Assembly: GCF_011386835.1 (NCBI RefSeq)
Contig: NC_088792.1
Span: forward strand, 109,836,421-109,900,420
DNA: 64,000 nt
Source: Chrysemys picta bellii
Taxonomy: Eukaryota; Chordata; Testudines; Emydidae
Direction of reading: 5' to 3'
The notes under the pieces were generated by a model that saw nothing but the letters and a program-made list of their open reading frames with translations, ran no database searches and was not told where the DNA came from. A program made the position numbers and the translations under genes. Every line of letters begins with the position of its first letter. The stretch's first letter is position 1. This document shows, one piece after another, positions 13,161-25,236 of the stretch.

Positions 13161-13337
13161 CAGTGCAACCTAAATCAGGCTACAGCTCAATTGTTGCCAC
13201 TGTCTTCGGCGGCATTTTGGTGGAGGGTCCTTCCTCCACGGCAGCGACTGAGCTGCCGCCGAAGACAGCAGTGGGACTTCGGCAGCAGCTCCTTCGAATC
13301 AGACCCCGCAGTGCTCAAAGCCGGCCCTGGCCATTCT

Positions 13338-13348
13338 TATATTCTTAT
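13338..13348 (+). mobile_element. 3' tip of the plus-strand CR1
   Basis: TATATTCTTAT following the right hAT target duplication completes the CR1 3' end that reads GGCCATTCT up to 11786. The TATTCTTA-like tail is the usual CR1 terminal microsatellite. Confidence 0.7.
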
Positions 13349-14105
13349 GCCTGGGATCAATGTCAAACTGACAGGCCTATAATTACCTGGGTCATACACT
13401 TAACCTTTTTAAATATTAGCACATTAGCTTTCTTCCAGTCTTCTGGAACATCCCCAGTTTTCCAAAACTTATTGAAAATCAACATGAATGGTTCAGGAAT
13501 CTTCTCTTTTAAAACTGTTGGATGCAAGTTGTCTGGACCTGCTAATTTACAAATTTCTAACTTCAGTAGTTGCTTTTTAACAACCTCCAGAGATTCTTGT
13601 GAAATTGAAAGAATGTTATCTGATATGACTACATCATTTGTTTCCTTCCTCCTCCAATATATAGAATTTTTTATTGAACACTTCTGCCTTTTCTGCATTA
13701 TTATCAATTAATTCTACCATTTCAATCTAGTAATAGACCAATAATATAGTTAGGATTCTTTTTGTTTCTATTATACTTCAAAAAGTCCTTATTGTATTTA
13801 ACTCTGGTGACCGACGATTTCTTCTTGTGATTTCCTTATCAAATTTTCTAAAATTCCCAGGTCCTAATTTATATTCATTACTATCAATTCCCCTTTCTTC
13901 CATTTGTTATATATCTATATTTTTATAGCTGCCTTTACTGCCCCCCTAAACCAGTATGGCTTTCTTCCTTTTTGGGCATTGAGTAAAATGTTCTTAAATG
14001 ATTCACAATTATCATTTGGATTTTTCTGATTAAATTCTCTCTTGGATAAATTGGCTCATAATTTTTTTCAGTACCTTTTAAAGCACCAAGTGTATATATC
14101 ACTAC
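13349..14105 (-). mobile_element. CR1 LINE, 5' continuation of the outer element
   Basis: The minus strand of 13363-13707 encodes the N-terminal part of a CR1 reverse transcriptase, including LAGPDNLHPTVLKE and TGDVPEDWKKANVLIFKK, both hallmark CR1 RT blocks. The junction sequence GGATCAATGTCAAACTGACA (13352-13371) is what is expected next after the point where the minus CR1 broke off at 10410. Upstream (13710-14105) is more decayed. Confidence 0.82.
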
Positions 14106-14186
14106 TCAGGAAATTATTCTGTCTACACATTAGGTCAAGGCATGATCATGAGTTACTAATTTTTTTTGTATTGTAATATATATTTT

Positions 14187-14370
14187 GAGAGAGATACCTA
14201 TCTAATAGAGCTAGAAGGGACCCTGAAAGGTCAGTGAGTCCAGCTCCCTGCCTTCATTAGCACAACCAAGTATTGGTTTTGCCTCAGATCCCTAAGTAGC
14301 CCCCTTAAGGATTGAACTCACAACCCTAGGTTTAGCAGGCTAATGCTCAAACCACTAAACTGTCCCTCCC
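14187..14370 (-). mobile_element. tRNA-derived SINE with CR1-like tail (turtle polIII/SINE type)
   Basis: Read on the minus strand it begins GGGAGGGACAGTTTAGTGG, with an A-box-like segment at 14352-14362, and has a B box GAGTTCAATCC at 14309-14319. It ends with TTTCAGGGTCCCTTCTAGCT (14212-14231), a CR1/PsCR1-type 3' tail. This is the tortoise polIII/SINE architecture, the main evidence that the source is a turtle. It is non-coding and spread by LINE machinery in trans. Confidence 0.82.
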
Positions 14371-14480
14371 TCCTGTCCCTAGTAGTGCCTAGGGATCCCA
14401 GCCATGGATCAGGACCACATTCTGCTAGACACTGTACAAACACAGGACAAAAAGAGGGTCCCAGGACCAAGGAGCTTACA
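14371..14480. repeat. Probable ancient amniote repeat
   Basis: CTAGACACTGTACAAACACA (14433-14452) and AAGGAGCTTACA (14470-14481) are phrases I recall from old dispersed amniote repeats. Family not assigned. Confidence 0.35.
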
Positions 14481-14481
14481 T

Positions 14482-15863
14482 GAAGAAGGGGGCTTGTTGA
14501 AAAATATCCACACCCACTCTTGAAGTGTCCATCCCTTGAGTGCCCCTTATCTCACAAACACATCCACTCTCCTCATTTTCCTCTTGATTTTCAAAATTTT
14601 CCATTATACTAGCAAAGTCTGAACCCACTATACCAATAGGTGATTTTAAACTAACTCAAGAAAGTTTTCACTAAACTGGCAGCAGATTACATTTTATTTT
14701 GAGGGAGATTTTTCCTGAAGAAAATCATTTAAAAGTTGGGCATCTAGATGGAAAAAAACATAGATTAAGTTGGGATGGAATGGGGAAGCTATTTCTCTGA
14801 TATCCTTTGAAGTTTTCTCTTATTAACAATGCCAGTAGTAAAACAGTCATTTGACATACCATAGTAATGTAGCTTAATATGAAGTTCTAGAGCTGACTGA
14901 ACAAGGACAGCACAAGTGGTACTTGTGTTTCAATCCAAATGTCTAATCAAAAATATTTAAACAAGAAAAGAGGAAAAAATAGTCCCGGTCTAAAGGTAAA
15001 TAAAGCTCATAAATACCATTTTATATTGAACCATGATTGTTAAATTGCACTTATGCCTGAGTGGCTATTGACTTAAATATTATAAATTCATAAGTAGTCT
15101 GTTTTTCAGAAAAGACATCTGGACATGCCCTAAGGAATGTGTTGCTAAACATAAGATGGCTTATCATGGAAAGTCTCAGCAGAGAAGCCATTAATTTGTG
15201 AATATGAGGCTCAATTTGCAATTATTTTCTGTCTTGCTTGATGAAGGTGACTTCCGTGATACTCTTCTCTCTTCTTAACATGCCTCAATCTGGCCATTAT
15301 AATAATATGTTTCCATGTAGAAAGGAGGCTGAATTTTCAACTAAGGTATGGCATATGTAATCAAATACATTATGATCCACTGACTTAAGAGTAGCTTGGT
15401 ATGATGTTATATAGATGAACTCCCAAAAACTAGAGCAGCTACTAATGGATGAAGCATGCTTTGCATTTAATCATTTATGAATATGCAATATGTTGGGGAA
15501 AAAGCCTCATTTGTTTTTGTGCTCAAACACTAAAATGTAAAGTATCTGGGAACATATTATACATTTTTATATGTGGGGGAAGGGAAGGAAGAGACTGACA
15601 AAAGTAACTCTTAAATATATGACTTTTTTCTGTTGAAATACATGCACATATAAGTGTGAATTTCACACCTAAATGCATACTTAAAGATCAACTTGCATTT
15701 GAGAGTCAGGCTCCAAATTACCTGTTAATCTGACTGCACCATGTAAATGGTTTAAAATGGTTTTAGAGATGAGAATCATATTTGAAGTCCTCGAAGTTGA
15801 AATTGTTGCTGACTTCTGACCAGGAATACCATGGCCATCACAAATTTCCAACCAATCCCCTTA
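14482..15863. other. No gene or clear repeat
   Basis: AT-rich sequence with no recognisable coding or repeat family on either strand. Confidence 0.5.
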
Positions 15864-16613
15864 CCATATGTCAAGGTTCCTTCCCCACTCTGAACTTTAG
15901 GGTACAGATGTGGGGGACCTGCATGAGAAGCTCTAAGCTCAATTAAGAACTTAGATCTGGTCTTGCTGCCACTACTCCCAAGCACTAATTCCCTTCCCTG
16001 GGTAGCCTTGAGAGACTTCTTCACCAATTTCCTGGTGAACACAAATCCAAACCCCTTGGATTTTAAAACAAAGAGAAATTAACCATCCCCCCCTCCTTTC
16101 TCCCACCAACTCCTTGTGGATCCAGATCCAACCCCTTGGCTCTAAAAAAAGGAAAAATCAATCAGGTTATTAAAAAAAGGGCTTTTAATTAAAGAAAAGA
16201 AAGGTAAAAGAAAACCCTCTGGGAGAGATTAGCATACCAGCTACTCTCACAGACAACAGATTCCAAACACAGAAGATGTTCCCCTGGGCAAAAACTTAGT
16301 TACACAAAAAATACCCAAATACCCAATTTGATTATTCCTCTCATTGCACAAGACAGGCTACAAAGAAATAAACATAAACCTATTTATTTCCTTCACTAAT
16401 ACTCACTACTTGATAAGAGGCTGAATTCTGGAGCTTTTCCCTTTGCTCGAAAGTGAAACTGACCCAGACAAAGGGGACTTCCCTCCTTCCTTTTGAAACA
16501 TCTTATCCTCCCATTGGTTCCTCTGGTCAGGTGTCAGCTAGGCTAGGTGAACTTCTTAACACTTTACAGGTAAAAAAGGCATTAACCCTTAATTATCTGC
16601 TTATGACACCATA
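15864..16613 (-). mobile_element. Solo LTR, minus orientation, TSD CCATA
   Basis: The LTR spans 15869 (TGTCAAGGTTCC) to 16608 (CTTATGACA), 740 bp. On the minus strand it starts TGTCATAAGCAG and ends CCTTGACA. The perfect 5-bp duplications CCATA lie at 15864-15868 and 16609-16613. It belongs to the same family as the plus-strand LTR at 5573-6428, sharing both ends and the block around TCAGGTGTCAGCTAGGCTAGG (16534-16554). No retroviral coding sequence adjoins it. Confidence 0.88.
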
Positions 16614-18060
16614 CAGGTCAGGATGATTACTGCAGGATTTCAGATCCCAGTCTTACTTTATGGAGTTATTTGTATATCTATCTATATCTAGATAGATAGA
16701 TTAGGAAAGTTTAAAAAAACTAGGAAAAGGAGCAAAATTGTTTTGAGACACTTAATGGCATCTTGGGATCCCATATTTTTACAAAGACACCTTTCAGAGA
16801 GGCACACTTAAAGCACACTTGAGAAGACACAATATGGTTAGCAGCTGGTGTAAATTTAAAAACCTTAAGGAGCTAATAGGCACATTCCCTGGATTGCGTA
16901 TTTTAGGTAAAACAAACTACTTTAAGAGCACATAGCATTGAAGGTAGGAAATGTCAGAATTAAGGTTGCTCATGTGACCTTGATTTGCTTCCCCCGATCT
17001 ACCCCTGCTGTATATGCATTATGATAGTATGTATAATTAAAAACTTTTTTTTCACAAGATAGACATTTCTATTTAATGGTGTCCACTGTAAATAGACTTT
17101 TTTCATATTTTATCACACCTTAGATTGCAATGTGGGATCAGACAAAAAAATCAACCCCCAAATAAATGGGTACAAAATGATGGGAACTGGAACTGCTAGA
17201 ACAGGTTTTTTTAAAAAGCTTCATGTGGTGGAACAGAGTTTCACACAGTTATAGACGCCATAATTTGACAGATCAGAATACTACTTTACACTAGCGTACA
17301 AGCCACAAAAAAATACAGTAATATTGCAAGATGTATCTTGGCCACTTGAATGCTGCATTATTTTTTTAAAACTATCGGCTGATCCATATTTTAGCTTCAG
17401 GACTAAGATACATTTCCTGCATGATGTGCAGAAAGATATGAAAATTGCTGGTTTATAGACATGATATGGCATATTTGCAAAGTGGTAAATAATGTAACCT
17501 TCCATAATCACATACAGAAATTCCAGATTCAAAATGCACTCCTGTTAGCATAAATGCCCATACACTGTGCTGAATATTTGCCACTCTGCTGAATGGTTGT
17601 CAAATAACCTATGGCTGCGACCATTGCTTTGTTTTCACTGTACAAGACAATTGAGAAAAAGGTGATTCAACATTAGAGTAAAAGGGTGTAATCACAGCCC
17701 TAGTCAAGTCAGTGACAGAAGTCCCATCTACCTCAATGGAGACAGGATTTCACTCAGACTACGGAAGGAAAGATAAACATAAAATAGCAAAAGGATGTAA
17801 AAATAAGGGAGGAGAACATTACAGATGAGAAAAGAAAATAACAAGGAGATTGACACTTAGCAACTGAGGCAAAGACAAAAAGCCTTCATCTGGGACTAAA
17901 TATAGATGATATTTAAACAATAAACTCAGCAGTAATTATGCTGTTATAAAGTTCAACATGCTTGAATCAGTGGTCAATGAGCCTCATGCATCCAGCCATC
18001 TGAGAAGTTCTGATATCTGTGCACATTTATACTACTTTTATTTCTCCTTTAATTCATCAG
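16614..18060. other. No gene; small TATC/GATA palindrome
   Basis: AT-rich. At 16676-16703 a run of TCTA units turns into its own complement (ATCTATATCTAGATAGAT), a small perfect foldback. Nothing else recognised. Confidence 0.5.
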
Positions 18061-18102
18061 ATGAACCCTCTATTTTGATAGTAGAGCAACACTCGAATTG
18101 AA

Positions 18103-18810
18103 TTGAATACCAACAGAACTCCACTGGCCATCACCTACAGTCCTCAGCTTAACCCTCTCCAATGCATCATCAGTGATCTACAACCCATCCTGGACAATGA
18201 TCCCTCACTTTCACAGACCTTGGGAGGCAGGCCAGTCCTCGCCCACAGACAACCTGCCAACCTTAAGCATATTCTCACCAGCAACCACGCACCGCACCAT
18301 AACAACTCTAACTCAGGAACCAACCCATGCAACAAACCTCAATGCCAACTCTGTCCACATATCTACACCAGCAACACCATCACAGGACCTAACCAGATCA
18401 GCTACAACATCACCAGTTCATTCACCTGCACGTCCACCAATGTTATATATGCCATCATGTGCCAGCAATGCCCCTCTGCAATGTACATTGGCCAAACTGG
18501 ACAGTCACTACACAAGAGGATAAATGGACACAAGTCAGATATCAGGAATGGCAATATATAAAAGCCTATAGGAGAACACTTCAACCTCCCTGGCCACACA
18601 ATAGCAGATTTAAAGGTAGCCATCTTACAGAAAAAAAACTTCAGGACCAGACTCCAAAGAGAAACTGCTGAGCTCCAGTTCATTGGCAAATTTGACACCA
18701 TCAGATCAGGATTAAACAAAGACTGTGAATGGCTATCCAACTACAGAAACAGTTTCTCCTCCCTTGGTGTTCACACCTCAACTACTAGCAGAGCACCTCA
18801 CCCTCCTTGA
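18103..18810 (+). pseudogene. Penelope-like GIY-YIG endonuclease fragment, one in-frame stop
   Basis: The endonuclease nicks target DNA for retrotransposition in intact Penelope-like elements. Here the first 152 codons (from ATG 18103) include a cysteine-rich linker (CNKPQCQLCPHI, about residues 76-87) and then the GIY-YIG core: NVIYAIMCQQC, MYIGQTGQSLHKR and NGHKSDIRNG. A TAA at 18559-18561 interrupts the frame. After it the same frame continues with KPIGEHFNLPGHTIADLKV and ELQFIGKFDTI to TGA at 18808-18810, as expected for the domain's C-terminal part. It is therefore a decayed fragment with a single premature stop and no frameshift in this stretch. The start is arbitrary because the 5' part of the element is missing. 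Confidence 0.85.
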
Positions 18811-18875
18811 CTGAATTAACCTAGTTATCTCCATACTGATTTATACCTGCCTCTGGAAATGTCCATTACTTGCAT

Positions 18876-18914
18876 CTGATGAAGTGGGCATTCACCCACG
18901 AAAGCTTATGCTCC
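18876..18914 (+). ncRNA. Hammerhead-ribozyme-like motif of a Penelope-like element
   Basis: CTGATGA (18876-18882) is followed by a 5-bp stem (GTGGG 18884-18888 with CCCAC 18895-18899), then GAAA (18900-18903), then a minimal stem III (GC 18904-18905 with GC 18910-18911, loop TTAT) and TC at 18912-18913, the expected cleavage site. Penelope-like elements are known to carry minimal hammerheads with very short stem III. Deviations: an extra A (18883) sits between the core and stem II, and no convincing stem I is seen, so activity is doubtful. Confidence 0.5.
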
Positions 18915-18999
18915 AATACTTCTATTAGTCTTAAAGGTGCCACAGGACCTCTGTTGCTTTTTACAGATTCAGACTAACACGGCTACCCCTCTGATACTC

Positions 19000-20300
19000 T
19001 AATTGAAGGCCATAGGTGAAAACCTCATTGAAAGCCACTAAAGTTCCTCTGTTCTGAGTCCTTCCCAACACTGCAGAACTGGAGAATGTCTTCACAAGAA
19101 AAGGGAATTCCTGGAGTAGCATCCTGACATTGAGTTGCAATATTTGTGTCATAATATTTTATTGAATTGCAACAGTATCTCAAAACACTGCCATGCTATG
19201 CAAGAACTTGTGGTTGTCTATGATTATTTCTTCTCTTCAGTGTCTTTCCTGCTTCTGGTTTCTGAGAATGACCACCCTGCACCTTTAAGCACAGATTTTT
19301 TTGGCTGGTCTGGCCAAGAGAAGGGACCAGTGCTTTATAGTTGGGGGTGGGGGGAGATGTGGTCAGACATGGTTCAGCGCAGGGTCTGGTAGGGAGCCTA
19401 GACACCCTCCCCCCCCCCAGAGTGGACAAGGCAAGGAGGAATGTGAACAGGGAGGTGCCCAAATTCCTTGGGACCATAGGAGGGACAATAATTTCACATC
19501 CTGGCATAGTATATGGGACAGAAGAGTTATTTTGGGAGGATGGGGTTCAGCTGTCTGACTTAGGTGCTATCATGTTTTTAACTGATATAAAAGATGGCAT
19601 TAGGATATGTCTGGGAACCTGTCTGAATGTGGGAAGGAGTCAGCCAAGCTAATTGCTGGTGCCTCCTTGTGGTGGATGTCCAGTGCATGTAGGAAAGGTT
19701 TACAATGACCGGATAAATGGCTTGGAAAAGGAATTAAAAAGAGGTATTCATTATAGGAACTAATGGGGGATGGTTGGGGACTCCTATGATTGGTACGGCA
19801 GGGAGCCAACCCTCCCCCTCATTCTTATAGCCCAGCTTAACCCTCCTATGAGGTGGGGTTGGAGAGTAAGGTCCCGGCAATGGATTTGCTGGAGGGACCG
19901 GGAAGGAAAAAGAGGGGAAGCTCATGGCAGCCCCTCACCCCAGGTATGGAAAAAGTGGGGGAGCTGGTTAAAAAAAACAGGTAATTATGGAATAAACACG
20001 GGGGTTACCATCCACTTATCTACCGCACCATCCACTTATCTGCCAGGTAGTCCCAGACATCTAATAATAAAGCTGTGGCCTGATCAAGCCCATGTCAAAT
20101 GTCTCCTGTTCTTCTTTTGGTATAGCCAGGCAAGGAATGTGCAGCATTTCTCATCTATCCCCCCTGTTAGCTTCTTGAATAGGTAGGAAGGGTTCCTGAC
20201 AGCCCTGCTCTCTTTGCTCAGATTGTTTGTTGCACTGACTTGTGCATCAGGAAGCATATAGAGGATTCCCATGATAGTCCCCCCACTCATCTTGCTTGGC
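19000..20300. repeat. Unassigned decayed interspersed sequence
   Basis: G-rich with a C-run at 19410-19420, AATAAA near 19990 and AATAATAAAGCTGTGGCCTG (20062-20081), a phrase I associate with reptile retroelement tails. A short tandem duplication of ACCATCCACTTATCTNCC lies near 20008-20045. Overlapping 100-138 codon frames on both strands show no domain and I do not consider them genes. Confidence 0.35.
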
Positions 20301-21667
20301 CTTATCTACCCTAGCATTTTTCTTATCTCCCACTATTTCTTTAATGCCAATTCACTTTCTCCCTAATAGCATGGGTGGGAGCATAAGGATAGACAGGCTA
20401 ACTGCATTTTAACACTGTGTTTTCTGGACAATGGTAGTAAATGTACAAGTTAGTGTAGACATAGTCCTTGAGACCAGGCTCAAGCTTGAGCGCTTGACTC
20501 AGTGAGAGCTGGATATAGTGCATATCTGTACAGGGCTTTGGAACCATAAACTTAAGGCCAGTGGTTAGCAAGGGCCATCTTGGACTTCCCTAGTAGACTT
20601 ACAAGCAAAATAGTAGAGATCAGGTATAAGATAAATGTAGGGAGAGAAGCACTTATATAAAAATATTCAACCAAATCCATAACATTTACTTTGTGAATCA
20701 GTTTGCTCTGTTGGAAGACACAGGAATATTAATTCAGGGATTAGGCAAACAATATCTGAACCAGGCAGTTTCAAATAAGAAATTTAAGTAGTTAGCATGT
20801 GTTGACTAATCAGATTTTACAATTTTTCAAAACCTATTTACAAATACTTTCCAAGAGTTATTATGGAAGTTGCTATCACATACAAATAAGAGAGGTTAGA
20901 CATACAGTATTTCAAGAACACATGAATATGAAAGTCTCATTTAAACAAGATCACAAAGGAGTTGGAAAATGATGCTTTTCCTTGCGGTTATGGTTTTGAG
21001 AGACTTTTCAGTAGGAATGTGTTTAGAAAAAACAACATAGCTTGGCATTAATCTTAGTTATAAGTATAAACATCCATTCATTCGAAATGTCGAGGTTACT
21101 GAAACAACAGCGTAAGCAGTTTAACTGATATCAGTAGGAAATAAAATAAAATCTCTGCATCTTAATTTGTCCCATCTTGTTAAAAGAACTACATGTAAAA
21201 AAGTTAACACTCACCTACTAAAAACAAAACAAATCCTATTTACAGGCTAAAAGCATCTTTATCAAAATAGGTCCTGAAAACTGTAATACAGGTCCTATTG
21301 TTTAGTTTGGAAATTAAGGGACAAGTCTTGCAAGGTACTGAGCACCCTCAGATCCCATTGGCCTCAAGATAAAATAGGGAATATACTATGTGGAATTGAA
21401 AACAAGTGAAAGAACCATTTTTACTTCTTTGGGTTTAAAAAAATCTTTGAACAGATTTCCTTTGTCAATGCTTATCTTCTTTTAAATCATGGCAACCAAT
21501 CTTTGCCACTTTTGATACGCTGTCAACTCCATGTTGGACATTAACATACCCCTTTTATATAGGAAAGATGATTCTCTGGTAAAACACAGTATATCTTCCA
21601 GTGCAAGTATGAAACAAATACCTAAGGGCCTGATTAAGAGAACAAGGCAAGAACAAAGGACATCTCC
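20301..21667. other. No gene or clear repeat
   Basis: AT-rich single-copy-looking sequence; a fragment near 20455-20520 (GTAGACATAGTCC) may be a MITE remnant. Confidence 0.45.
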
Positions 21668-22060
21668 TGTCATAAACTGGGCTGTGAGTGGTCATGCCCA
21701 GTGGTAAGAGTTGTAGGTGGTTAGACTTGAGGGGTCAAGCAAGAGTTGGTAGCCAGAGTCCAGAGCCAAGGATCATGCCAAGGTTAATAGCCAGGGTTCA
21801 GAGTCCAGGGTCATGCCAAGGTCAATAGTCAGGAGCCAGACCCAAGGTCGGAATGGAGCTGATAGCCAGAAGCCAGAGCAAGAGGCAGGAACCAGGAACA
21901 AGGCAAGGGAGCATGAACAATGAGGGGTCATCCTTGTTGTACAGACAACTTCCTGGTACTCTTTCCAGGCTTAAATAGTAGGTTTGAGCTAATCAGAGGT
22001 CATAGGAGGGGCTGCCAATCATTTCTATCATGGGCAGCACTTCCCACAGTGATTGGTCTC
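21668..22060 (+). mobile_element. LTR-like fragment with internal ~38-bp tandem units
   Basis: Begins TGTCATAAACTGGG, the same first eight bases as the other TGTCATAA-type LTR at 16601-16608 (minus). It contains about two and a half degenerate units beginning AGCCAGAGTCCAGAG, AGCCAGGGTTCAGAG and AGTCAGGAGCCAGAC (21750-21850). I recall similar tandem-rich U3 regions in turtle LTRs. The 3' boundary and a target duplication were not found. Confidence 0.45.
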
Positions 22061-24759
22061 CCAGGATATGTGGTGTCACTTTATCGAGTGACTTACACAG
22101 TGACACACAGAAAGTCTATCAAAGCCAGAAAGTAAAAGTCAGCCCTATTTTTGTTCTAAATAGAAGCCTAAAATTAGGCTTATCTCTATATTTATGTCTT
22201 CAACTGGTGGAGTCAGCACTATGGTGGCAAGTCATCTAAAATATTTCACTTTGTCTAGCAGTACAATCTGTCTGTCCAAGGTTATGAACAAGCTTTTCCG
22301 CATCAATATGTTGAGTTTGACCAAACACCAGAACAGCAAAGTCATATGATGTTATGAAAGACAGATGGAGTTGTTTATCATCTGCATATTAGCAACTGAG
22401 CTCACAGAAAGCTCATGTTTCTCATGGTGGCTCCATGTCAATACCAAATATGTCAAGATAATCTGTGAACCATGAAGTGGGAAGAGAGGAAATGATTGGT
22501 TTTGATTATGCATCCGAGGCCTTGTCAACATGGATTTTAATAACCTCTGGAACAATAAGCCTGGGGAATTTCTTATCACAGCTGCCTGGAAACTGGAATT
22601 TCTGTTCAGTTGGAAATTCTGATATTTTGGGGAGAAAAGAAAATCTTTTCAATCTGGAACAAAAAGCCAAAACTTCCTGCAAAATGAAAATTCCAACAAA
22701 ATATCAATTTGGGACCATCCAGTCATTTTGTTTCAATAATGTCAAATTTCATTTTGACTTTTATATTATATTAAATTAAAACTTTTCCAGTAGAAAAAAA
22801 TTGACCAGTTCCATTCACCATCATCACCAAAAGCATCAGTGTCGCCATCTTCCTGAAACCTTTGGAGTTTTGAGTAGATGAATGAAAAGTACATGTTGAC
22901 TTTGTCTCTGGACTTACATCCTCAAAACCTGGCTTAAGTGGGACATACATTATACATAATCCTTTGCACAAGGTTGAATTTCCCTCTTAGCAATGGCAAT
23001 GGTTACCAGCCTAACAAAAATCTATGCATACAATGCGCTTGCTCCTACACTTCCCTTGCCATTTATCCAAGCACCTCTTAACTCCAAGGAGATTAATTTT
23101 AAGGGACATTAGGCAATTTTTTCCTCCCTTACTCTCAGTCAGATCATGGACTGTGCAACATTTCATATTTCAAATTGGAAATTTTTATTTGTAAGAATGG
23201 AACTGTGGGTTTCTAATCCTTTTCACCTTGAGCCTTGGTTGCTCTTACATGTATTATTGTACAAGATATACTTTATTGCTGATTTTATGAATTTCTAATA
23301 CATTCTTGATAATTTTACATTTTAAGATCCCTTGAGAACACTGAACATGTTGGATAAATGGCACAATATAATATTTTTTGCCAATCATATTCTCCTACCT
23401 GTGCTAGTTTTATTCACGTGTTATTCCTCCCACTAACTCTGTATTCCAAACACTGTTTAAGAGCTTTCCATCAGGTTTATTGCTGTATGTTTATATTATA
23501 CTCTAAAGTGCTCTGGGGTTCATTGTATAAAGGTCATTATATGAACTAAACAATTCGATAGACAATAGGAAATTAATGTTTGAAGAACCAAGATACAAAC
23601 ATAGCAAACTAGTAAAAAAAGCTGACATGAATGTAAAATGTAATGAGAGCTGAGAATGGCATAGAAGACTAAAGTGATGAAAAGCTGTAGCTTTCGTTGC
23701 TGAATATGCATTATTTTGAAGGGGGATATGATTGACAACATAAATATTATATTATGCTATTTTTCCAAAATTTGTTAAGTGTTCCCATGGGGACTTAGAA
23801 AGCACAGTGATCCAGAGCATGTTGAAAATTTATAAATTCAGGTAAAATGCACATCTTGCAAAAATATAGAAATAAACAGCAACCAAAGCTCCTTTGAGGT
23901 GGAAAAGAGTCCTCACAAGTTTACTCTGAGAAATCAAAAAGCAACTCCAAAAGATTTAGTTTTGCCCAATCTGTACCTGACAGCAGCTAACTCAAGGCAG
24001 AAAAATGTCACTAATTATCTCTGAAGATAGATCCCTTCAAAGGCTATTGCTCCATTACATAGAAGAACCTTTCCCAGGAAACCAGTAAAAAGATAATTTA
24101 AGCAGAATTATTTACTTCTAAGAGATCTGGTCTTTTTAGGTCAGTATTAATACCATGTTTAAGTTAGCACTTACATAAAATCACTGATTGACAAAATAAT
24201 GTCCCACTGTAAGGAGAGCCCAGATGCCTTACGGTGTTCTCAAAATAAAAATGTTGGCATGGCTTTCAATTTCCTCATTGCTGGAGCAGATTTTGTGGTG
24301 CCATACAAGGGCCATGACAACACTGCAAATTCCCCCCCAAAGGTACATCAGCCCTACGCTGTCCTCTTTGGAAGCCCTGTTCCAGGACGTACCCCAGTGA
24401 TGGACCCATGGGTAGCCTGGGAATAGTTGACATAAATTAGAGAAATGGATACTAGAGAGGAATAGAAAGCATGAGGCCAAAACACAAAAGATACTCAAAT
24501 ACTTACTTTGGTTTAGTCTCACCAAAATAATAATAATAATTAATAATAATTAATTAAAAACACAATGATTTGAGAATCAGTTAGATTATATGACTGTACC
24601 AGTAACAGGAGAATTTGAAAGAAACCTCTAAATTTCTTCTGAAAACCTTCTAAATAACATTTTGATTTAAAAAAAAATAGAATGATTTAAAATTAATGAC
24701 AAACATTAAATGCATTAAAAACTGGCTAACTCATGGGTCTCAAAATGTAATTGTAAGTG
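22061..24759. other. No gene; AT-rich
   Basis: No coding resemblance in any frame. An AAT/TAA microsatellite lies at 24527-24555. Confidence 0.5.
24527..24555. repeat. (AAT)n microsatellite
   Basis: About nine imperfect AAT/TAA units. Confidence 0.85.
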
Positions 24760-25236
24760 TGAATCATCACCAAGCAAGAGTGTTTCCAGTTGGGTCCCAT
24801 AAGGATCAGTTCTTGACCCTACACTATTTTACACATTTATTAATGACCTAGAAGTAAACATAAAATCATCACTGATAAGGTTTGCAGATGACACAAAAAT
24901 GGGGGCTGGTGGTAAATAATGAAGAGGACAAGTCACTGATTCAGAGCAATCTGGATCTCATGGTTAACTGGGAGCAAACAAACTATGTGTTTTAGTACAG
25001 ATAAATGTAAATGTATACATCAAGGAACAAAGAATGCAGGTCATACTTATAGAAAGGGGGGACTCTACCCTGGGAAGCAGTGACTGAAAAAGATTTGGGG
25101 GTTGTAGTGGATAATCAGCTGAACATGAGCTCCCAGTGTGCCACTGTGGCCCAAAAAGCTAATGCAATCCTGGGATCCATAAACAGGAGAAACTTGAGTA
25201 GAGAGGTCATTCTATCTTTATAATTGGCACTGGTGC
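24760..25236 (+). mobile_element. CR1 LINE RT fragment, split by an LTR-like insertion
   Basis: Translated pieces include a degraded PQGSVL block (24795-24830), FINDLEV, and the catalytic FADDTK (24891-24908), then KDLGVVVDN-like residues near 25092. Stops and frameshifts occur between the pieces. The CR1 resumes at about 26067 after an unrelated insert. Confidence 0.85.

Larger units (their letters stand above)
11779..13337. mobile_element. hAT-type DNA transposon with 8-bp TSD (third level)
   Basis: The element runs from 11787 (CAGGGCTAGCTTT) to 13329 (AAAGCCGGCCCTG), 1543 bp. Its ends are inverted repeats, and the subterminal 200 bp on each side are also inverted copies of each other (TGTCTTCGGCAGCAG-type blocks). 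It is flanked by exact 8-bp duplications GCCATTCT at 11779-11786 and 13330-13337, diagnostic of hAT-superfamily insertion. No transposase frame remains; the interior carries an LTR-like segment. The TSD falls inside the CR1 3' end, proving insertion into that CR1. Confidence 0.9.
18061..18995 (+). mobile_element. Penelope-like element, 5'-truncated 3' end
   Basis: The coding part (18103-18810) is the C-terminal region of a Penelope-like retroelement polyprotein: linker plus GIY-YIG endonuclease. It is followed by a non-coding tail with the hammerhead-like segment, GTGCCACAGGACC (18937-18949) and CAGACTAACACGGCTACC (18970-18987), which I recognise as the usual 3' end of this family in reptiles. 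The reverse-transcriptase half is missing, so this is a 5'-truncated copy. The other Penelope-like fragment in the window is at 63378-64000. Confidence 0.82.

Noticed and set aside
13133..13711. 192-codon plus-strand frame
   Set aside because: It crosses the hAT right end, its target duplication and the antisense of a CR1 RT; the real coding signal is on the minus strand.
20007..20046. Two direct repeats of about 20 bp, considered as a CRISPR-like or iteron signal
   Set aside because: Only two units, adjacent, in a vertebrate context; a simple tandem duplication.
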